This document shows positions 1 through 8,592 of a DNA stretch of 14,377 bases, piece by piece. Location: positions 1-14,377 of the forward strand of contig URGC01000062.1 of NCBI GenBank assembly GCA_900547255.1, in the 5' to 3' direction. The DNA comes from an uncultured Eubacterium sp. (lineage in GTDB: Bacteria > Bacillota > Clostridia > Lachnospirales > Lachnospiraceae). The position numbers and the translations under genes were made by a program. The stretch's first letter is position 1; every line of letters begins with the position of its first letter. The notes under the pieces were generated by a model. That model saw nothing but the letters and a program-made list of their open reading frames with translations, did not search any database and was not told the origin of the DNA.

Positions 1-2
1 AG

Positions 3-1382
3 GCGGTTGCGATAGTTTCATCTTCATGTGCATACACTAACCATACAATTCTTGCAGAAGCACTTGAAAAGTGGCCGGTAAGATATCTTGAAAAATGTGT
101 TCCACAGCTTATGCCTGTGATAAGAGAGCTTGACAGAAGGGTGAGGGAGCGTTATACGGACAGTTCTGTGTATATCATTGAAGAACGTGATGATGACAGC
201 AAAGGAATTGTGCATATGGCGCACATTGATATTCATTATGGAATGAGTGTCAACGGAGTTGCAAAGCTTCACACGGAAATTCTTAAAAATACAGAGCTTA
301 ATAATTTTTACAAGATATATCCAGAAAAGTTTAACAACAAGACTAATGGCATCACATTCAGAAGATGGCTTATCCACTGCAACCACGAGCTTGCAGATTA
401 CATAACACGTCTTATAGGTGATGGCTACAGGCATGATGCCATGAAGCTTAAAGAACTGCTTGCATACGCAGATGATATATCTGAAATCGACAATCTGTTA
501 AAAATAAAGCAGCACAATAAGACAGCTTTTGCAAGATATATTTATGACACACAGGGAATTGTCATAAATGATAATTCTATATATGACGTTCAGGTCAAGA
601 GACTGCATGAATACAAGAGACAGCAGATGAATGCGCTTTATGTCATATACAAATATTTTGACATCAAGAATGGTAATATTCCTAAGACACCTATTACTGT
701 CATATTTGGGGCAAAGGCTGCACCAGCTTACACAATTGCCAAGGATATTATCCATCTGATTCTGACACTTTCAAAGGTGATTGCAGCAGATGACGATGTG
801 AATCGATATCTTAAAGTTATCATGGTTGAGAACTATAACGTAACTCTTGCAGAGAAGCTTATTCCGGCCTGTGACATATCTGAACAGATATCACTTGCAT
901 CTAAAGAGGCAAGTGGAACTGGCAATATGAAGTTCATGCTTAACGGAGCTGTTACACTTGGAACAATGGATGGAGCCAATGTTGAGATTGCTGAGCTTGT
1001 AGGTAAAGATAATATCTATACATTTGGCGCATCAAGTGATGAGGTTATTGCACATTATGCCAACAGTGATTATTCTGCAAGAAAATTATATGAAGAAGAT
1101 CCGGTTATAAAACAGTGCGTTGATTTCATTGTATCTGACACAATGCTGGCTGCAGGAGATGAAGTAAACCTGCGTCGTCTGTATAGTGAGATAGTTGGCA
1201 AGGACTGGTTCATGGCACTGCTTGATTTAAAGAGTTATATTGATGTCAAGGAGCAGGCATTAGCAGATTATGAAGACCGCAGGGCATGGGGTAAAAAGAT
1301 GCTTATCAATATTGCCAATGCAGGATTTTTCTCATCAGACAGGACGATAGAGGAATACAACAGGGATATATTTAAGTTGTAA
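3..1382 (+). CDS. glgP: Glycogen/maltodextrin phosphorylase, C-terminal part (5' end outside window)
   Basis: This pyridoxal-phosphate enzyme of family GT35 releases glucose-1-phosphate from glycogen or maltodextrins in the cytoplasm. The frame is open from base 3, and the reading before the first internal ATG (111) already matches the family (SCAYTNHTILAEALEKWPV), so the true start lies upstream. About 460 residues are visible; the family is usually 750-830, so roughly 300-370 N-terminal residues are missing. Other hallmarks are NGVAKLHTEIL, the KTNGITFRRW segment, VKRLHEYKRQ, and the cofactor site EASGTGNMKFMLNGA, whose lysine at bases 930-932 is expected to bind pyridoxal phosphate. GTMDGANVEI follows. 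The protein ends in the ordinary way at TAA 1380-1382. The maltose-type transporter downstream fits a role in maltodextrin use, but MalP and GlgP cannot be told apart from this fragment. Confidence 0.96.
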   Translation, partial: AVAIVSSSCAYTNHTILAEALEKWPVRYLEKCVPQLMPVIRELDRRVRERYTDSSVYIIEERDDDSKGIVHMAHIDIHYGMSVNGVAKLHTEILKNTELNNFYKIYPEKFNNKTNGITFRRWLIHCNHELADYITRLIGDGYRHDAMKLKELLAYADDISEIDNLLKIKQHNKTAFARYIYDTQGIVINDNSIYDVQVKRLHEYKRQQMNALYVIYKYFDIKNGNIPKTPITVIFGAKAAPAYTIAKDIIHLILTLSKVIAADDDVNRYLKVIMVENYNVTLAEKLIPACDISEQISLASKEASGTGNMKFMLNGAVTLGTMDGANVEIAELVGKDNIYTFGASSDEVIAHYANSDYSARKLYEEDPVIKQCVDFIVSDTMLAAGDEVNLRRLYSEIVGKDWFMALLDLKSYIDVKEQALADYEDRRAWGKKMLINIANAGFFSSDRTIEEYNRDIFKL

Positions 1383-1387
1383 AACAA

Positions 1388-1416
1388 TTGCCTATAGTGT
1401 CATAAGAGATTATAAT
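1388..1416 (+). promoter_or_regulatory. Sigma-A-type promoter before the two-component genes
   Basis: A -35 TTGCCT (1388-1393) is separated by exactly 17 bases from a consensus -10 TATAAT (1411-1416). It starts six bases after the phosphorylase stop codon. A transcript would begin near 1423 and carry a leader of about 110 bases before the response regulator. No intrinsic terminator is visible between the phosphorylase and this promoter, so read-through is also possible. Confidence 0.6.
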
Positions 1417-1532
1417 ATTAACATGATGATGTCGGGGAAGAAGTTCAAAAGCTTTTTGTGACAGCACAACAAGTTTTTGGACTTTGTGCCCCTGAAGTAT
1501 TATATCTTAGATGGTGGGCGAGGCAGACGTGT

Positions 1533-3089
1533 ATGTATAATATCCTGATTGTAGATGATGAAAAGATAGAGCGTAATGGCATTAAGATGCTTCTCAAGCG
1601 GATGGGCGTTAATCTTGGCATTATAGAGGCTGAGAATGGCAGGGAAGCATATGATTATATTATTTCAGATAATAACAAGGGTGAAGGGCATGTTGACATT
1701 CTTTTAACAGATGTCAAGATGCCTTTTATGGGTGGAATTGAACTTATAAAGAATGTGAAGGACAGCGGGATTAAGCTCAAGACAATTATATTTTCTGGAT
1801 ATAATGAGTTTGAGTATGCAAAGCTTGCCGTCAAGCTGGGAGTTGAGGATTATATTCTAAAGCCGGTAGACCCTGCAGAGTTTAAGAGCACTATACTTAA
1901 AGTTATAAGTGAGATTGATGAGGAATTAAGGAAAAATGAAGATTATAACAAGCAGGCTAACAGCCTGAGGCAGTTTTATCTGTATTCACTTATCAATGGC
2001 AGTGCCGCAGATGGAATCGTTGAGGATACGGAATTCCTTAATGGATTTAACAGGCTTGTGCTTGTTGAATTTAATTCGGATTATTTTGGAAAGTATGATT
2101 TTGACTTTAATAAGGCAGTTCAGGATTTTAGAGCATTAGGAAAGAATAATACAGATAAAAAGTTTAATTACCAGTATCTTAACTTAAATCCCCAACAGTC
2201 TGTTATATTGCTGAAAATGGATGAAACAGCGGATGATGGTGATGGCATTGAGAAGTTTCTTGCATACCTGCACGATTACATATATGAACAGAGTGGACAG
2301 TTTATGTATGCGGCTGTGTCTGATTTTTTCAATGATTATCATAAGATATCGGGTGTGATGGATGAATTGGAAACGCTTATGAATAATAAGTTCTACCAGA
2401 CTGACAGATACATCTATTCTGATTATGTGAATACCCAGACACCAGTGTTAGTGCAGATTGATGATGATGCTCTCATGAAGCAGATGAAACAGGATATCAA
2501 GATGAAGGATGTTACATTCTTAAGAATACATTTTGAGGCACTGTGCAAGAAGTACAGGGGACAGTCGAATTTTTCACATATATATATTAAATTTGTGTTC
2601 TCTAATCTGTTAAAGGATTTCTATGACAATATACCGGGAGCAAATGAAGATGAGTTCAGCAGGGAGATAGACAGGCTGTACACATCAGAGGATTTCACAT
2701 GCATTATGGATATCGTCAATAAGAATATTGATTTGCTGGAGAAGACTTTTGGAGCTAATCCGGTTGTGTCGCACAGAGAGATAGAGATGGTAAAGGATTA
2801 TATCCACGGACATTACGGTGAGGAGATAAGCGCACAGCAGCTTGCCGATATGGTTTACCTTGCACCAAGTTATCTGAGTTCGCTGTTTAAGAAAGAGACA
2901 GGGCAGAATCTTAGCAAATATATCAAGCAGTATCGTATGGAGAAAGCGAAGGAGATGCTTGAGGATACTAACATGAAGATTGTAGGTATCAGCGAGAAGG
3001 TGGGATATCCGAATGTGTCATATTTCTGCCAGAGTTTCAGAGAGTATTATGGTGTCAGCCCACAAAAGTTCAGGGACGGCGCGGAATAA
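1533..3089 (+). CDS. Response regulator with AraC-type DNA-binding domain (YesN-like)
   Basis: This is a 518-residue cytoplasmic transcription regulator, the output half of the two-component pair with the kinase downstream. Residues 1-120 form a receiver: acidic pair D8-D9, phosphoacceptor D60 in LLTDVKMP, S88 in IIFSGYNEF and K110 in ILKPVDP. The middle (about 145-410) is the poorly conserved linker typical of this class. Residues about 414-518 form an AraC double helix-turn-helix (EISAQQLADMVYLAPSYLS, then the second motif ending YFCQSFREYYGVSPQKFR). A longer reading from GTG 1458 adds 25 residues, but no ribosome binding site lies at a sensible distance and the extra residues do not resemble a receiver, so ATG 1533 is preferred although its own binding site is weak. 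Such regulators usually control adjacent sugar transporter genes, here 5058-10341. Confidence 0.93.
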   Translation: MYNILIVDDEKIERNGIKMLLKRMGVNLGIIEAENGREAYDYIISDNNKGEGHVDILLTDVKMPFMGGIELIKNVKDSGIKLKTIIFSGYNEFEYAKLAVKLGVEDYILKPVDPAEFKSTILKVISEIDEELRKNEDYNKQANSLRQFYLYSLINGSAADGIVEDTEFLNGFNRLVLVEFNSDYFGKYDFDFNKAVQDFRALGKNNTDKKFNYQYLNLNPQQSVILLKMDETADDGDGIEKFLAYLHDYIYEQSGQFMYAAVSDFFNDYHKISGVMDELETLMNNKFYQTDRYIYSDYVNTQTPVLVQIDDDALMKQMKQDIKMKDVTFLRIHFEALCKKYRGQSNFSHIYIKFVFSNLLKDFYDNIPGANEDEFSREIDRLYTSEDFTCIMDIVNKNIDLLEKTFGANPVVSHREIEMVKDYIHGHYGEEISAQQLADMVYLAPSYLSSLFKKETGQNLSKYIKQYRMEKAKEMLEDTNMKIVGISEKVGYPNVSYFCQSFREYYGVSPQKFRDGAE

Positions 3090-3095
3090 GAGAGG
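3090..3095 (+). promoter_or_regulatory. Ribosome binding site supporting the TTG start of the kinase
   Basis: GAGAGG begins at the base after the regulator stop codon and lies 10 bases before TTG 3106. No ATG or GTG in that frame lies at a suitable distance, which decides the start chosen for the kinase. Confidence 0.5.
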
Positions 3096-3105
3096 TACGG
3101 TTTGC

Positions 3106-4905
3106 TTGAGAGGGATAAGACAGAGGATTAACAACATAAAATTGCAGAATAAGCTTGCCAGTATCTATATAGTTACTGGTCTTATTCCGCTGTTTGTTTT
3201 GTTCGCATTTGCATTCGTGCAGATGCGTTCAATTCTTATGGACAGAGATATAAGAAGCATGCAAGGCTCGCTTGAGCAGTCTGTCGCTACGGTGGATGGA
3301 CAGATAGAGGTCTATAACAATCTTTCTAATTACATAACATTTAATGAGACAGTGTCCAGAGTGCTTGCGTATGATTATAGCGGTACTTATGAGATGTACA
3401 GCCAGATTGTCACGACATTTGACCCGATGCTGTCGTCACTTAAATATTTCCATGATGATATCAACAGGGTTACGGTGTATGTGGATAACGGAATCAAGCA
3501 TGACACTACAATTGCGCCTATTGATGAGATTAAAAATGAGCCTTTTTACAGCAGTGCGGTGGGTTCTACGGCGATTAACTGGTATGTTGATAAGGACAAT
3601 AAAAAGCTGATATCTGCAAGAAAAATGTCAACTCTTGAGCAGATGGGCGTCACAGGAATCATATATATTGATGTTGATTATGACAGTGTCATGTCATCGT
3701 ACAGACAGGGACTTGAGGCTAACTGTGGAATGATTGTTGTTGATGGCAATGGAGCAGTTATCGGAGAGTTTGATAATTTAGATGATGACAGGTATGTTTT
3801 GAATTATTCGGACAACAATGATACTGGAAGAATATCTGAAAAGACTACTTTGGAGAAAATGACTAATGAAGCGTGCTGGGATGACAATACATGTGATAAT
3901 TCCGCAGGATATGCGCTGATAAGAAAAGAATCGCCAGTCACAGGCTGGACAACCTATGTATATGAGCCAAGAAAGCTTATGCTGAGCTCAACTAATTCGA
4001 TAGCTGCGATGATAGTAGTTGCTGTTGCAGTGGCACTGCTTGGTCTGGCTGCTGCCATAATATCAACATCTGGATTTATCACGAAGAGAATCAAGAAGCT
4101 TCAGGCAAGCATGGCAAAGGTTGAGCAGGGAGATTTTGATGCGGTTATCCAGACAGAGGATAAAGATGAGATTGGTGAGCTGATTCAGGGCTTTAATGGC
4201 ATGACTACACAGACAAAAAATCTTATCACGCAGGTGTATGAAGGACGTATAAGCCAGAAAGAATCTGAGATGAGGGCATTAAGGGCACAGATTAACCCAC
4301 ATTTCCTGTATAATTCGCTGTCGCTTATCAACTGGAAGGCGATTGAATATGAGCAGGATGATATAAGCAGAATAACTCTTGCATTGTCGAATTACTACAG
4401 GACTTCGCTTAACAAGGGCAAGAATACGCTTCTGCTGGAGCAGGAAGTCAGCAATGTCAGGTCGTATATAGAGATTCAGCAGATTATGCATGATAATTCA
4501 TTTGATGTGAATATTGATATAAGTGATGATATTCTTAAAGTTGAGTCATTAAATCTTATATTACAGCCGCTTGTGGAGAATGCGATTGACCATGGAATAG
4601 ACCTTCTGACTGACAAGAGAGGTGTCATAACTATTAAGGGAAGCCGCAGACCGTACAGGAACAGAGCGGGGGAGAGCATAGATATTGTGTGGCTTTCTGT
4701 GTCTGATAATGGTGTTGGAATGGATGAGAATGTATGTGCAAGCTTTCTTACAGCAGAGTCTAAAGGCTATGGTGCGCGCAATGTCAATGATAGAATCAGG
4801 CTGTTCTACGGAGAGGAATATCATCTGGCGGTTGAGAGCGTTGTGGGTGAGGGAACGACAATCATGATTAAATTCCCGGCAAGGCAGATTGATTACAGAG
4901 CGTAA
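3106..4905 (+). CDS. Sensor histidine kinase, YesM/LytS class
   Basis: This is a membrane kinase of about 599 residues that should phosphorylate the regulator encoded just upstream (16-base gap). From the TTG start it has a short cationic cytoplasmic tail, membrane helix 1 (about 17-38), an extracellular sensing region (about 39-298), helix 2 (about 299-325) and a HAMP linker to about 375. The His_kinase domain carries QINPHFLYNSL with H399 as the expected phosphorylation site. The ATP-binding part has the N-box LQPLVENAIDHG (N492), VSDNGVGMDE (D534, G536, G538) and GYGARNVNDRIRLFYG with a final GEGTT. Longer readings in the same frame start inside the regulator gene (ATG 3013 or 3049) and add residues with no kinase character, so the TTG is preferred. 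The sensor region suggests no particular ligand. Confidence 0.93.
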   Translation: MRGIRQRINNIKLQNKLASIYIVTGLIPLFVLFAFAFVQMRSILMDRDIRSMQGSLEQSVATVDGQIEVYNNLSNYITFNETVSRVLAYDYSGTYEMYSQIVTTFDPMLSSLKYFHDDINRVTVYVDNGIKHDTTIAPIDEIKNEPFYSSAVGSTAINWYVDKDNKKLISARKMSTLEQMGVTGIIYIDVDYDSVMSSYRQGLEANCGMIVVDGNGAVIGEFDNLDDDRYVLNYSDNNDTGRISEKTTLEKMTNEACWDDNTCDNSAGYALIRKESPVTGWTTYVYEPRKLMLSSTNSIAAMIVVAVAVALLGLAAAIISTSGFITKRIKKLQASMAKVEQGDFDAVIQTEDKDEIGELIQGFNGMTTQTKNLITQVYEGRISQKESEMRALRAQINPHFLYNSLSLINWKAIEYEQDDISRITLALSNYYRTSLNKGKNTLLLEQEVSNVRSYIEIQQIMHDNSFDVNIDISDDILKVESLNLILQPLVENAIDHGIDLLTDKRGVITIKGSRRPYRNRAGESIDIVWLSVSDNGVGMDENVCASFLTAESKGYGARNVNDRIRLFYGEEYHLAVESVVGEGTTIMIKFPARQIDYRA

Positions 4906-4940
4906 AGAATTAATATCATAAAAAACCAACATGTTTCTAA

Positions 4941-4980
4941 AATACCTTATATTTTAAATTTATAACCTTCCTAATATAAT
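4941..4980 (+). promoter_or_regulatory. Candidate promoter and activator site before the first binding-protein gene
   Basis: The 152-base gap before the lipoprotein gene is very AT-rich. It has a consensus -10 TATAAT (4975-4980) but only a poor -35 (TTTTAA, 4952-4957), as expected for an activator-dependent promoter. Two ACCTT blocks (4944-4948 and 4965-4969) sit 21 bases apart over the -35 region, which suits an AraC-type activator. A 19-base imperfect palindrome (4947-4965) lies between them. No catabolite-responsive element was recognised. This is inference from spacing. Confidence 0.35.
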
Positions 4981-5041
4981 TAAATCATCAAGAAAAGTTA
5001 AAGACGTCGGAAAACAACAGGTAATTGATGATTAGATTATT

Positions 5042-5049
5042 AAGGAGGG
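5042..5049 (+). promoter_or_regulatory. Strong ribosome binding site of the binding-protein gene
   Basis: AAGGAGGG lies eight bases before ATG 5058. It excludes the ATG at 5025, which lies upstream of it. Confidence 0.8.
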
Positions 5050-5057
5050 TTTTTATT

Positions 5058-6326
5058 ATGAGACTTAAAAAATTAGCGGCTGCGCTTATGGTGACAGCGA
5101 TGTGTGGAACACTTATGACAGGCTGCGGTTCGGGAAATAATGCAGCCAGCACAGGTGGAGATTCTAAGACAGAGGATAAGATTACAGCGACTATCAAGGT
5201 ATGGGGACCTGCGGAAGACCAGGCTGAGGAGAATGGCAAATGGCTTCAGACAATGTGTGAGAAGTTCAATGCAGAACATCCTAACTGGGACCTTACATTT
5301 GATTATGGCGTATGTGCCGAGGCAGATGCAAGTAAGACAGTAACACAGGATCCAAGTAATTCAGGAGATGTATATTTCTTCGCAAATGACCAGCTTCAGG
5401 CACTTGTTGATGCTAATGCTATAGCAAAGCTTGGTGGCGAAACAGCAGATTACATAAAGAAAACTAATTCAAACACTATTGTAGATTCTGTATCTGTTGG
5501 TGGAAGCATCTATGGAGTACCTTTTACAACTAATACATGGTTTATGTATTATGATAAGAGCAAGTTTTCAGAGAGTGATGTAAAGAGCCTTGATACAATG
5601 CTTTCTAAGAACAAGGTAGCATTTAACATAACTGAAGGCTGGTATATGTCAACATTCTATCTGGCTAATGGATGTTCATATTTTGGCAAAGATGGTAAGG
5701 ATAATGCAGCAGGAATCGACATTTCTGGCGATAAGGGAACACAGGCAACACAGGCTATGGTTTCATTAGTTAACAATCCTAATTTTGTCAATGACTATCA
5801 GGGTGTAGGTATAGCTGGATTAAGAGATGGTTCTGTTGGTGCTTATTTCTCAGGTTCATGGGATTACAAGAGCGTTAAGGAAATCCTTGGCAACAACTTT
5901 GGTGCAGTTTCACTTCCAACATTAAAGATTGGTGGAACAGATAAGCAGCTTAAAGCATTCGCAGGTTCTAAGGCAATCGCAGTTAATCCTAACTGCAAGT
6001 ATCAGCAGGTAGCTGTAGCATTAGCTAAGTATCTTGGCAGCAAGGATGCACAGCAGAGCCACTATGAGTTAAGAGGTGTTATTCCTTGTAACACAGAGCT
6101 TCTTGCAACAGATGCAGTCAAGAAAGATGCACTTGTAACAGCACAGAATGACACATTTAACAAGACATCAGTTATCCAGCCTACAGTATCAGGAATGAAT
6201 GATTACTGGACACCAGCACAGAATTTTGCTAAGGCTGTAGTTAATGGTGAGGTTACAATGGACAATGCTGCGGCTAAGACACAGGATTTCTATAAGCAGA
6301 TTAATACATCAATAGTAAGTAAATAA
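5058..6326 (+). CDS. malE: Maltose/maltodextrin-type ABC transporter substrate-binding lipoprotein
   Basis: This is a 422-residue extracellular binding protein that should deliver a sugar, probably a malto-oligosaccharide, to the two permeases encoded next. The N-terminus is a lipoprotein signal (MRLKKL, hydrophobic stretch, LMTGC) with C23 as the lipidated residue, followed by a Gly/Ser/Asn/Asp-rich tether. The mature part opens with ATIKVWGPAEDQAEENGKWL and has the family pattern GSIYGVPFTTNTWFMYYDKSKF in the middle and FAGSKAIAVNPNCKYQQVA later. Family 1 binding proteins are usually about 400-430 residues. The ligand is inferred from the adjacent phosphorylase and MalF-like permease; another alpha- or beta-oligosaccharide is possible. 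No ATPase gene accompanies it. Confidence 0.88.
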   Translation: MRLKKLAAALMVTAMCGTLMTGCGSGNNAASTGGDSKTEDKITATIKVWGPAEDQAEENGKWLQTMCEKFNAEHPNWDLTFDYGVCAEADASKTVTQDPSNSGDVYFFANDQLQALVDANAIAKLGGETADYIKKTNSNTIVDSVSVGGSIYGVPFTTNTWFMYYDKSKFSESDVKSLDTMLSKNKVAFNITEGWYMSTFYLANGCSYFGKDGKDNAAGIDISGDKGTQATQAMVSLVNNPNFVNDYQGVGIAGLRDGSVGAYFSGSWDYKSVKEILGNNFGAVSLPTLKIGGTDKQLKAFAGSKAIAVNPNCKYQQVAVALAKYLGSKDAQQSHYELRGVIPCNTELLATDAVKKDALVTAQNDTFNKTSVIQPTVSGMNDYWTPAQNFAKAVVNGEVTMDNAAAKTQDFYKQINTSIVSK

Positions 6327-6345
6327 GTTCAGGGTGATTAATAAA

Positions 6346-6384
6346 CAGATGGCTGTCAGTGGTTGAATCAATGACAGCCATCTG
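6346..6384 (+). repeat. Perfect 13-bp inverted repeat (mRNA hairpin) between binding protein and permease
   Basis: CAGATGGCTGTCA (6346-6358) and TGACAGCCATCTG (6372-6384) are perfect complements around a 13-base loop. No T-run follows, so it is unlikely to be a full intrinsic terminator. It lies 20 bases after the binding-protein stop and just before the next ribosome binding site. A role in protecting the upstream mRNA 3' end or in partial termination, giving more binding protein than permease, is inferred. Confidence 0.75.
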
Positions 6385-6389
6385 GTAAC

Positions 6390-6395
6390 AGGAGG
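6390..6395 (+). promoter_or_regulatory. Ribosome binding site deciding the MalF-like start
   Basis: AGGAGG ends two bases before ATG 6398, which is too close, and eight bases before ATG 6404, which is ideal. The start is therefore placed at 6404. Confidence 0.7.
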
Positions 6396-6403
6396 TTATG
6401 GCG

Positions 6404-7744
6404 ATGAAAGATGATGGATTTATTCAGGCATTCAGAAAAGGTAATGCCATTACCAGACTAAGCGCTATTATACTTGGACTTGGTAATATCGCAGGAAAAC
6501 AGATAATCAAAGGAATTCTGTTTCTTGCTCTGGAGGTCAGCTTCATATGCTTCATGATATTTAAAGGAATCAACTGTCTTGCCATGCTTCCAAGCCTTGG
6601 TGGAAGACCACAGCAGGAGATATGGAACGAGAAGCTTGGGATATATGAATATGTAGCTGGTGATAATTCACTTCTTATACTTTTATATGGAATAGCAACA
6701 TTGTTCATAATAGCAGCATATATCGTTCTTATGGCTGGCTCAGTTAAAAGTGCTTATAAAGTACAGGTAAGAATGGCTGAAGGCAAGCATATTAACACAT
6801 TTGTGGAGGATATTAAATCGTTATTTAATGAGAACCTTCACAGACTTCTTCTGGCACTTCCAGTGAGCGGAATACTTATATTTACAATTCTGCCGCTTAT
6901 ATTCATGATAAGCATGGCATTTACGAATTACAGCAAAGTTGACAGCCACCTTGTATTGTTTAACTGGGTTGGACTTGAGAATTTCAAGCAGATATTTAAT
7001 TCTGGAAGTTCAATCGGCCAGTCGTTCTGGTCAGTACTTGGATGGACTATCATATGGGCTATATTTGCAACAGGACTTAATTATATATTAGGTATTCTTG
7101 TTGCACTCCTGATTAACAGGAAAGGAACTAAGTTTAAATCATTCTGGCGCTTCATATTCGTTCTCTCGATAGCTGTACCACAGTTTGTCTCCCTTCTTAT
7201 CATGAGAAGTATGTTGAGCCAGGATGGTATCATAAATGTTGTGTTAAAGAATCTGGGATGGATTGAGAGGTCACTTCCATTTTTCACGAATGCAACATGG
7301 GCAAGAGTTACGGTTATCGTTGTCAACCTGTGGGTTGGTATTCCATACACAATCCTTCAGGTTACAGGAATTCTTCAGAATATTCCTCTGGAGCTGTATG
7401 AGGCAGCAGACGTAGATGGTGCTAATGCATTTGTGAAATTCACAAAGATTACAATGCCATATATGTTCTTTGTCACAACACCATATCTGATAACTACATT
7501 TACAGCCAATGTTAACAACTTCAACATTGTATACCTTCTTACTAAGGGGGATCCGGTTCTGGCTGGCGCAACTGCCGGCAAGACCGACCTTCTTGTAACG
7601 TGGCTGTACAAGATGACAGTTGATTTCCAATATTATAACCTCGGTGCCGTTATAGGTATTATGACATTCATATTCCTGGCAATAGGCTCACTTCTTGTAT
7701 ACAGAAGGACGAAATCTTACAAAGATGAGGAGGGCTTCCAATGA
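6404..7744 (+). CDS. malF: Sugar ABC transporter permease, MalF-like (CUT1)
   Basis: This 446-residue membrane protein is one half of the translocation pore. The N-terminal third is an extension with two hydrophobic stretches (about 35-55 and 95-115) around a polar segment containing GGRPQQEIW, as in long MalF proteins; plain CUT1 permeases are about 290-320 residues. The core permease follows, beginning at LLLALPVSGILIFTILPLIFM. The cytoplasmic EAA loop, which docks on the ATPase, is EAADVDGANAFVKFTKITMP (starting at residue 333). Near the C-terminus NVNNFNIVYLLTKGDP is typical of MalF. It overlaps the next permease by four bases (ATGA). The partner ATPase is not in the window; many Firmicutes share one MsmK-type ATPase among several such transporters. 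Confidence 0.93.
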   Translation: MKDDGFIQAFRKGNAITRLSAIILGLGNIAGKQIIKGILFLALEVSFICFMIFKGINCLAMLPSLGGRPQQEIWNEKLGIYEYVAGDNSLLILLYGIATLFIIAAYIVLMAGSVKSAYKVQVRMAEGKHINTFVEDIKSLFNENLHRLLLALPVSGILIFTILPLIFMISMAFTNYSKVDSHLVLFNWVGLENFKQIFNSGSSIGQSFWSVLGWTIIWAIFATGLNYILGILVALLINRKGTKFKSFWRFIFVLSIAVPQFVSLLIMRSMLSQDGIINVVLKNLGWIERSLPFFTNATWARVTVIVVNLWVGIPYTILQVTGILQNIPLELYEAADVDGANAFVKFTKITMPYMFFVTTPYLITTFTANVNNFNIVYLLTKGDPVLAGATAGKTDLLVTWLYKMTVDFQYYNLGAVIGIMTFIFLAIGSLLVYRRTKSYKDEEGFQ

Positions 7745-8589
7745 AAAAGAAAAAGATTGCAAGAAATGTATTGGCACACGCAGTGCTTACAATATTAGCG
7801 GTTGTTTGGGTAATACCACTTTTCTGGATAATCCTCACAAGTTTCAGGGCACAGAAGGGTGCATATACAAGCTCCTTCTTCCCTAAAGCATACTCGCTTG
7901 ATAACTATATTAAACTGTTTACAGACACGGGAATTCTTAATTTCCCAAGAATGTTTGAAAATACACTTATAGTTGCTGTGTTTTCATGTATAATATCTAC
8001 ATTCTTTGTTTTGTCAGTTGCGTATTGTATGTCAAGACTTAAATTCAAGCTTCGTAAGACTATGATGAATATCGCCATGATACTTGGACTTTTCCCTGCA
8101 TTTATGGCAATGGTTGCAGTGTATTACATACTGAAAGCGGTTGGTTTGTCAGAAGGTTCTATGATAAGAGTTGCGCTTGTGCTTGTATACTCGGCATCAG
8201 CCGGAATACAGTTCTACATAGCCAAAGGTTTCTTTGACACGATTCCTAAGACTATTGATGAAGCCGCTCTGATTGATGGAGCAACGAAATGGCAGGTATT
8301 TACTCAGATTACAATACCTTTAAGCAAGCCAATCATCGTATATACAGTACTTACTTCATTTATTGCACCTTGGGTTGATTTCATATTTGCAAGAGTAATC
8401 TGTCGTGCCAATGCCAACTACTACACAGTGGCAATCGGTTTATGGCAGATGCTTGAAAAGGAATATGTTGATGTGTGGTACACAAGATTCGCAGCAGGAG
8501 CTGTGCTTATATCAATCCCAATTGCAGCCTTGTTTATGATAATGCAAAAATGCTATAATGAGAGCATGTCAGGAGCAGTAAAGGGGTAG
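7741..8589 (+). CDS. malG: Sugar ABC transporter permease, MalG-like (CUT1)
   Basis: This 282-residue membrane protein is the second half of the pore and of ordinary length for MalG. It has six likely helices, beginning with AVLTILAVVWVIPLFWIILTS. The EAA loop EAALIDGATKWQVFTQITIP starts at residue 174. The start codon overlaps the preceding stop (ATGA, 7741-7744) and has GAGGAGGG at 7727-7734, indicating translational coupling with the MalF-like gene. The C-terminus ends MQKCYNESMSGAVKG, the usual position for ATPase contact in MalG proteins. The second binding-protein gene begins three bases after the TAG stop. Confidence 0.94.
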   Translation: MKKKKIARNVLAHAVLTILAVVWVIPLFWIILTSFRAQKGAYTSSFFPKAYSLDNYIKLFTDTGILNFPRMFENTLIVAVFSCIISTFFVLSVAYCMSRLKFKLRKTMMNIAMILGLFPAFMAMVAVYYILKAVGLSEGSMIRVALVLVYSASAGIQFYIAKGFFDTIPKTIDEAALIDGATKWQVFTQITIPLSKPIIVYTVLTSFIAPWVDFIFARVICRANANYYTVAIGLWQMLEKEYVDVWYTRFAAGAVLISIPIAALFMIMQKCYNESMSGAVKG

Positions 8590-8592
8590 CGG

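Noticed and set aside
24..434. Minus-strand open frame of 136 codons inside the phosphorylase gene
   Set aside because: It is antisense to a conserved enzyme, has no ribosome binding site or recognisable domain, and is rich in residues expected from reverse reading.
1446..1458. AAAAGCTTTT plus T as a terminator of the phosphorylase gene
   Set aside because: The palindrome has no loop and only one GC pair per arm, and it lies downstream of the candidate promoter at 1388-1416.
1458..1532. Extension of the response regulator to GTG 1458
   Set aside because: The nearest purine-rich site is too far upstream, and the added 25 residues do not belong to a receiver domain, which begins properly at ATG 1533.
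4561..4932. Minus-strand open frame of 123 codons over the kinase ATP-binding region
   Set aside because: It mirrors the conserved kinase domain on the other strand and shows no protein features of its own.
7271..7630. Minus-strand open frame of 119 codons over the MalF-like gene
   Set aside because: It is cysteine-rich and low in plausible structure, as is common for antisense readings of membrane protein genes.
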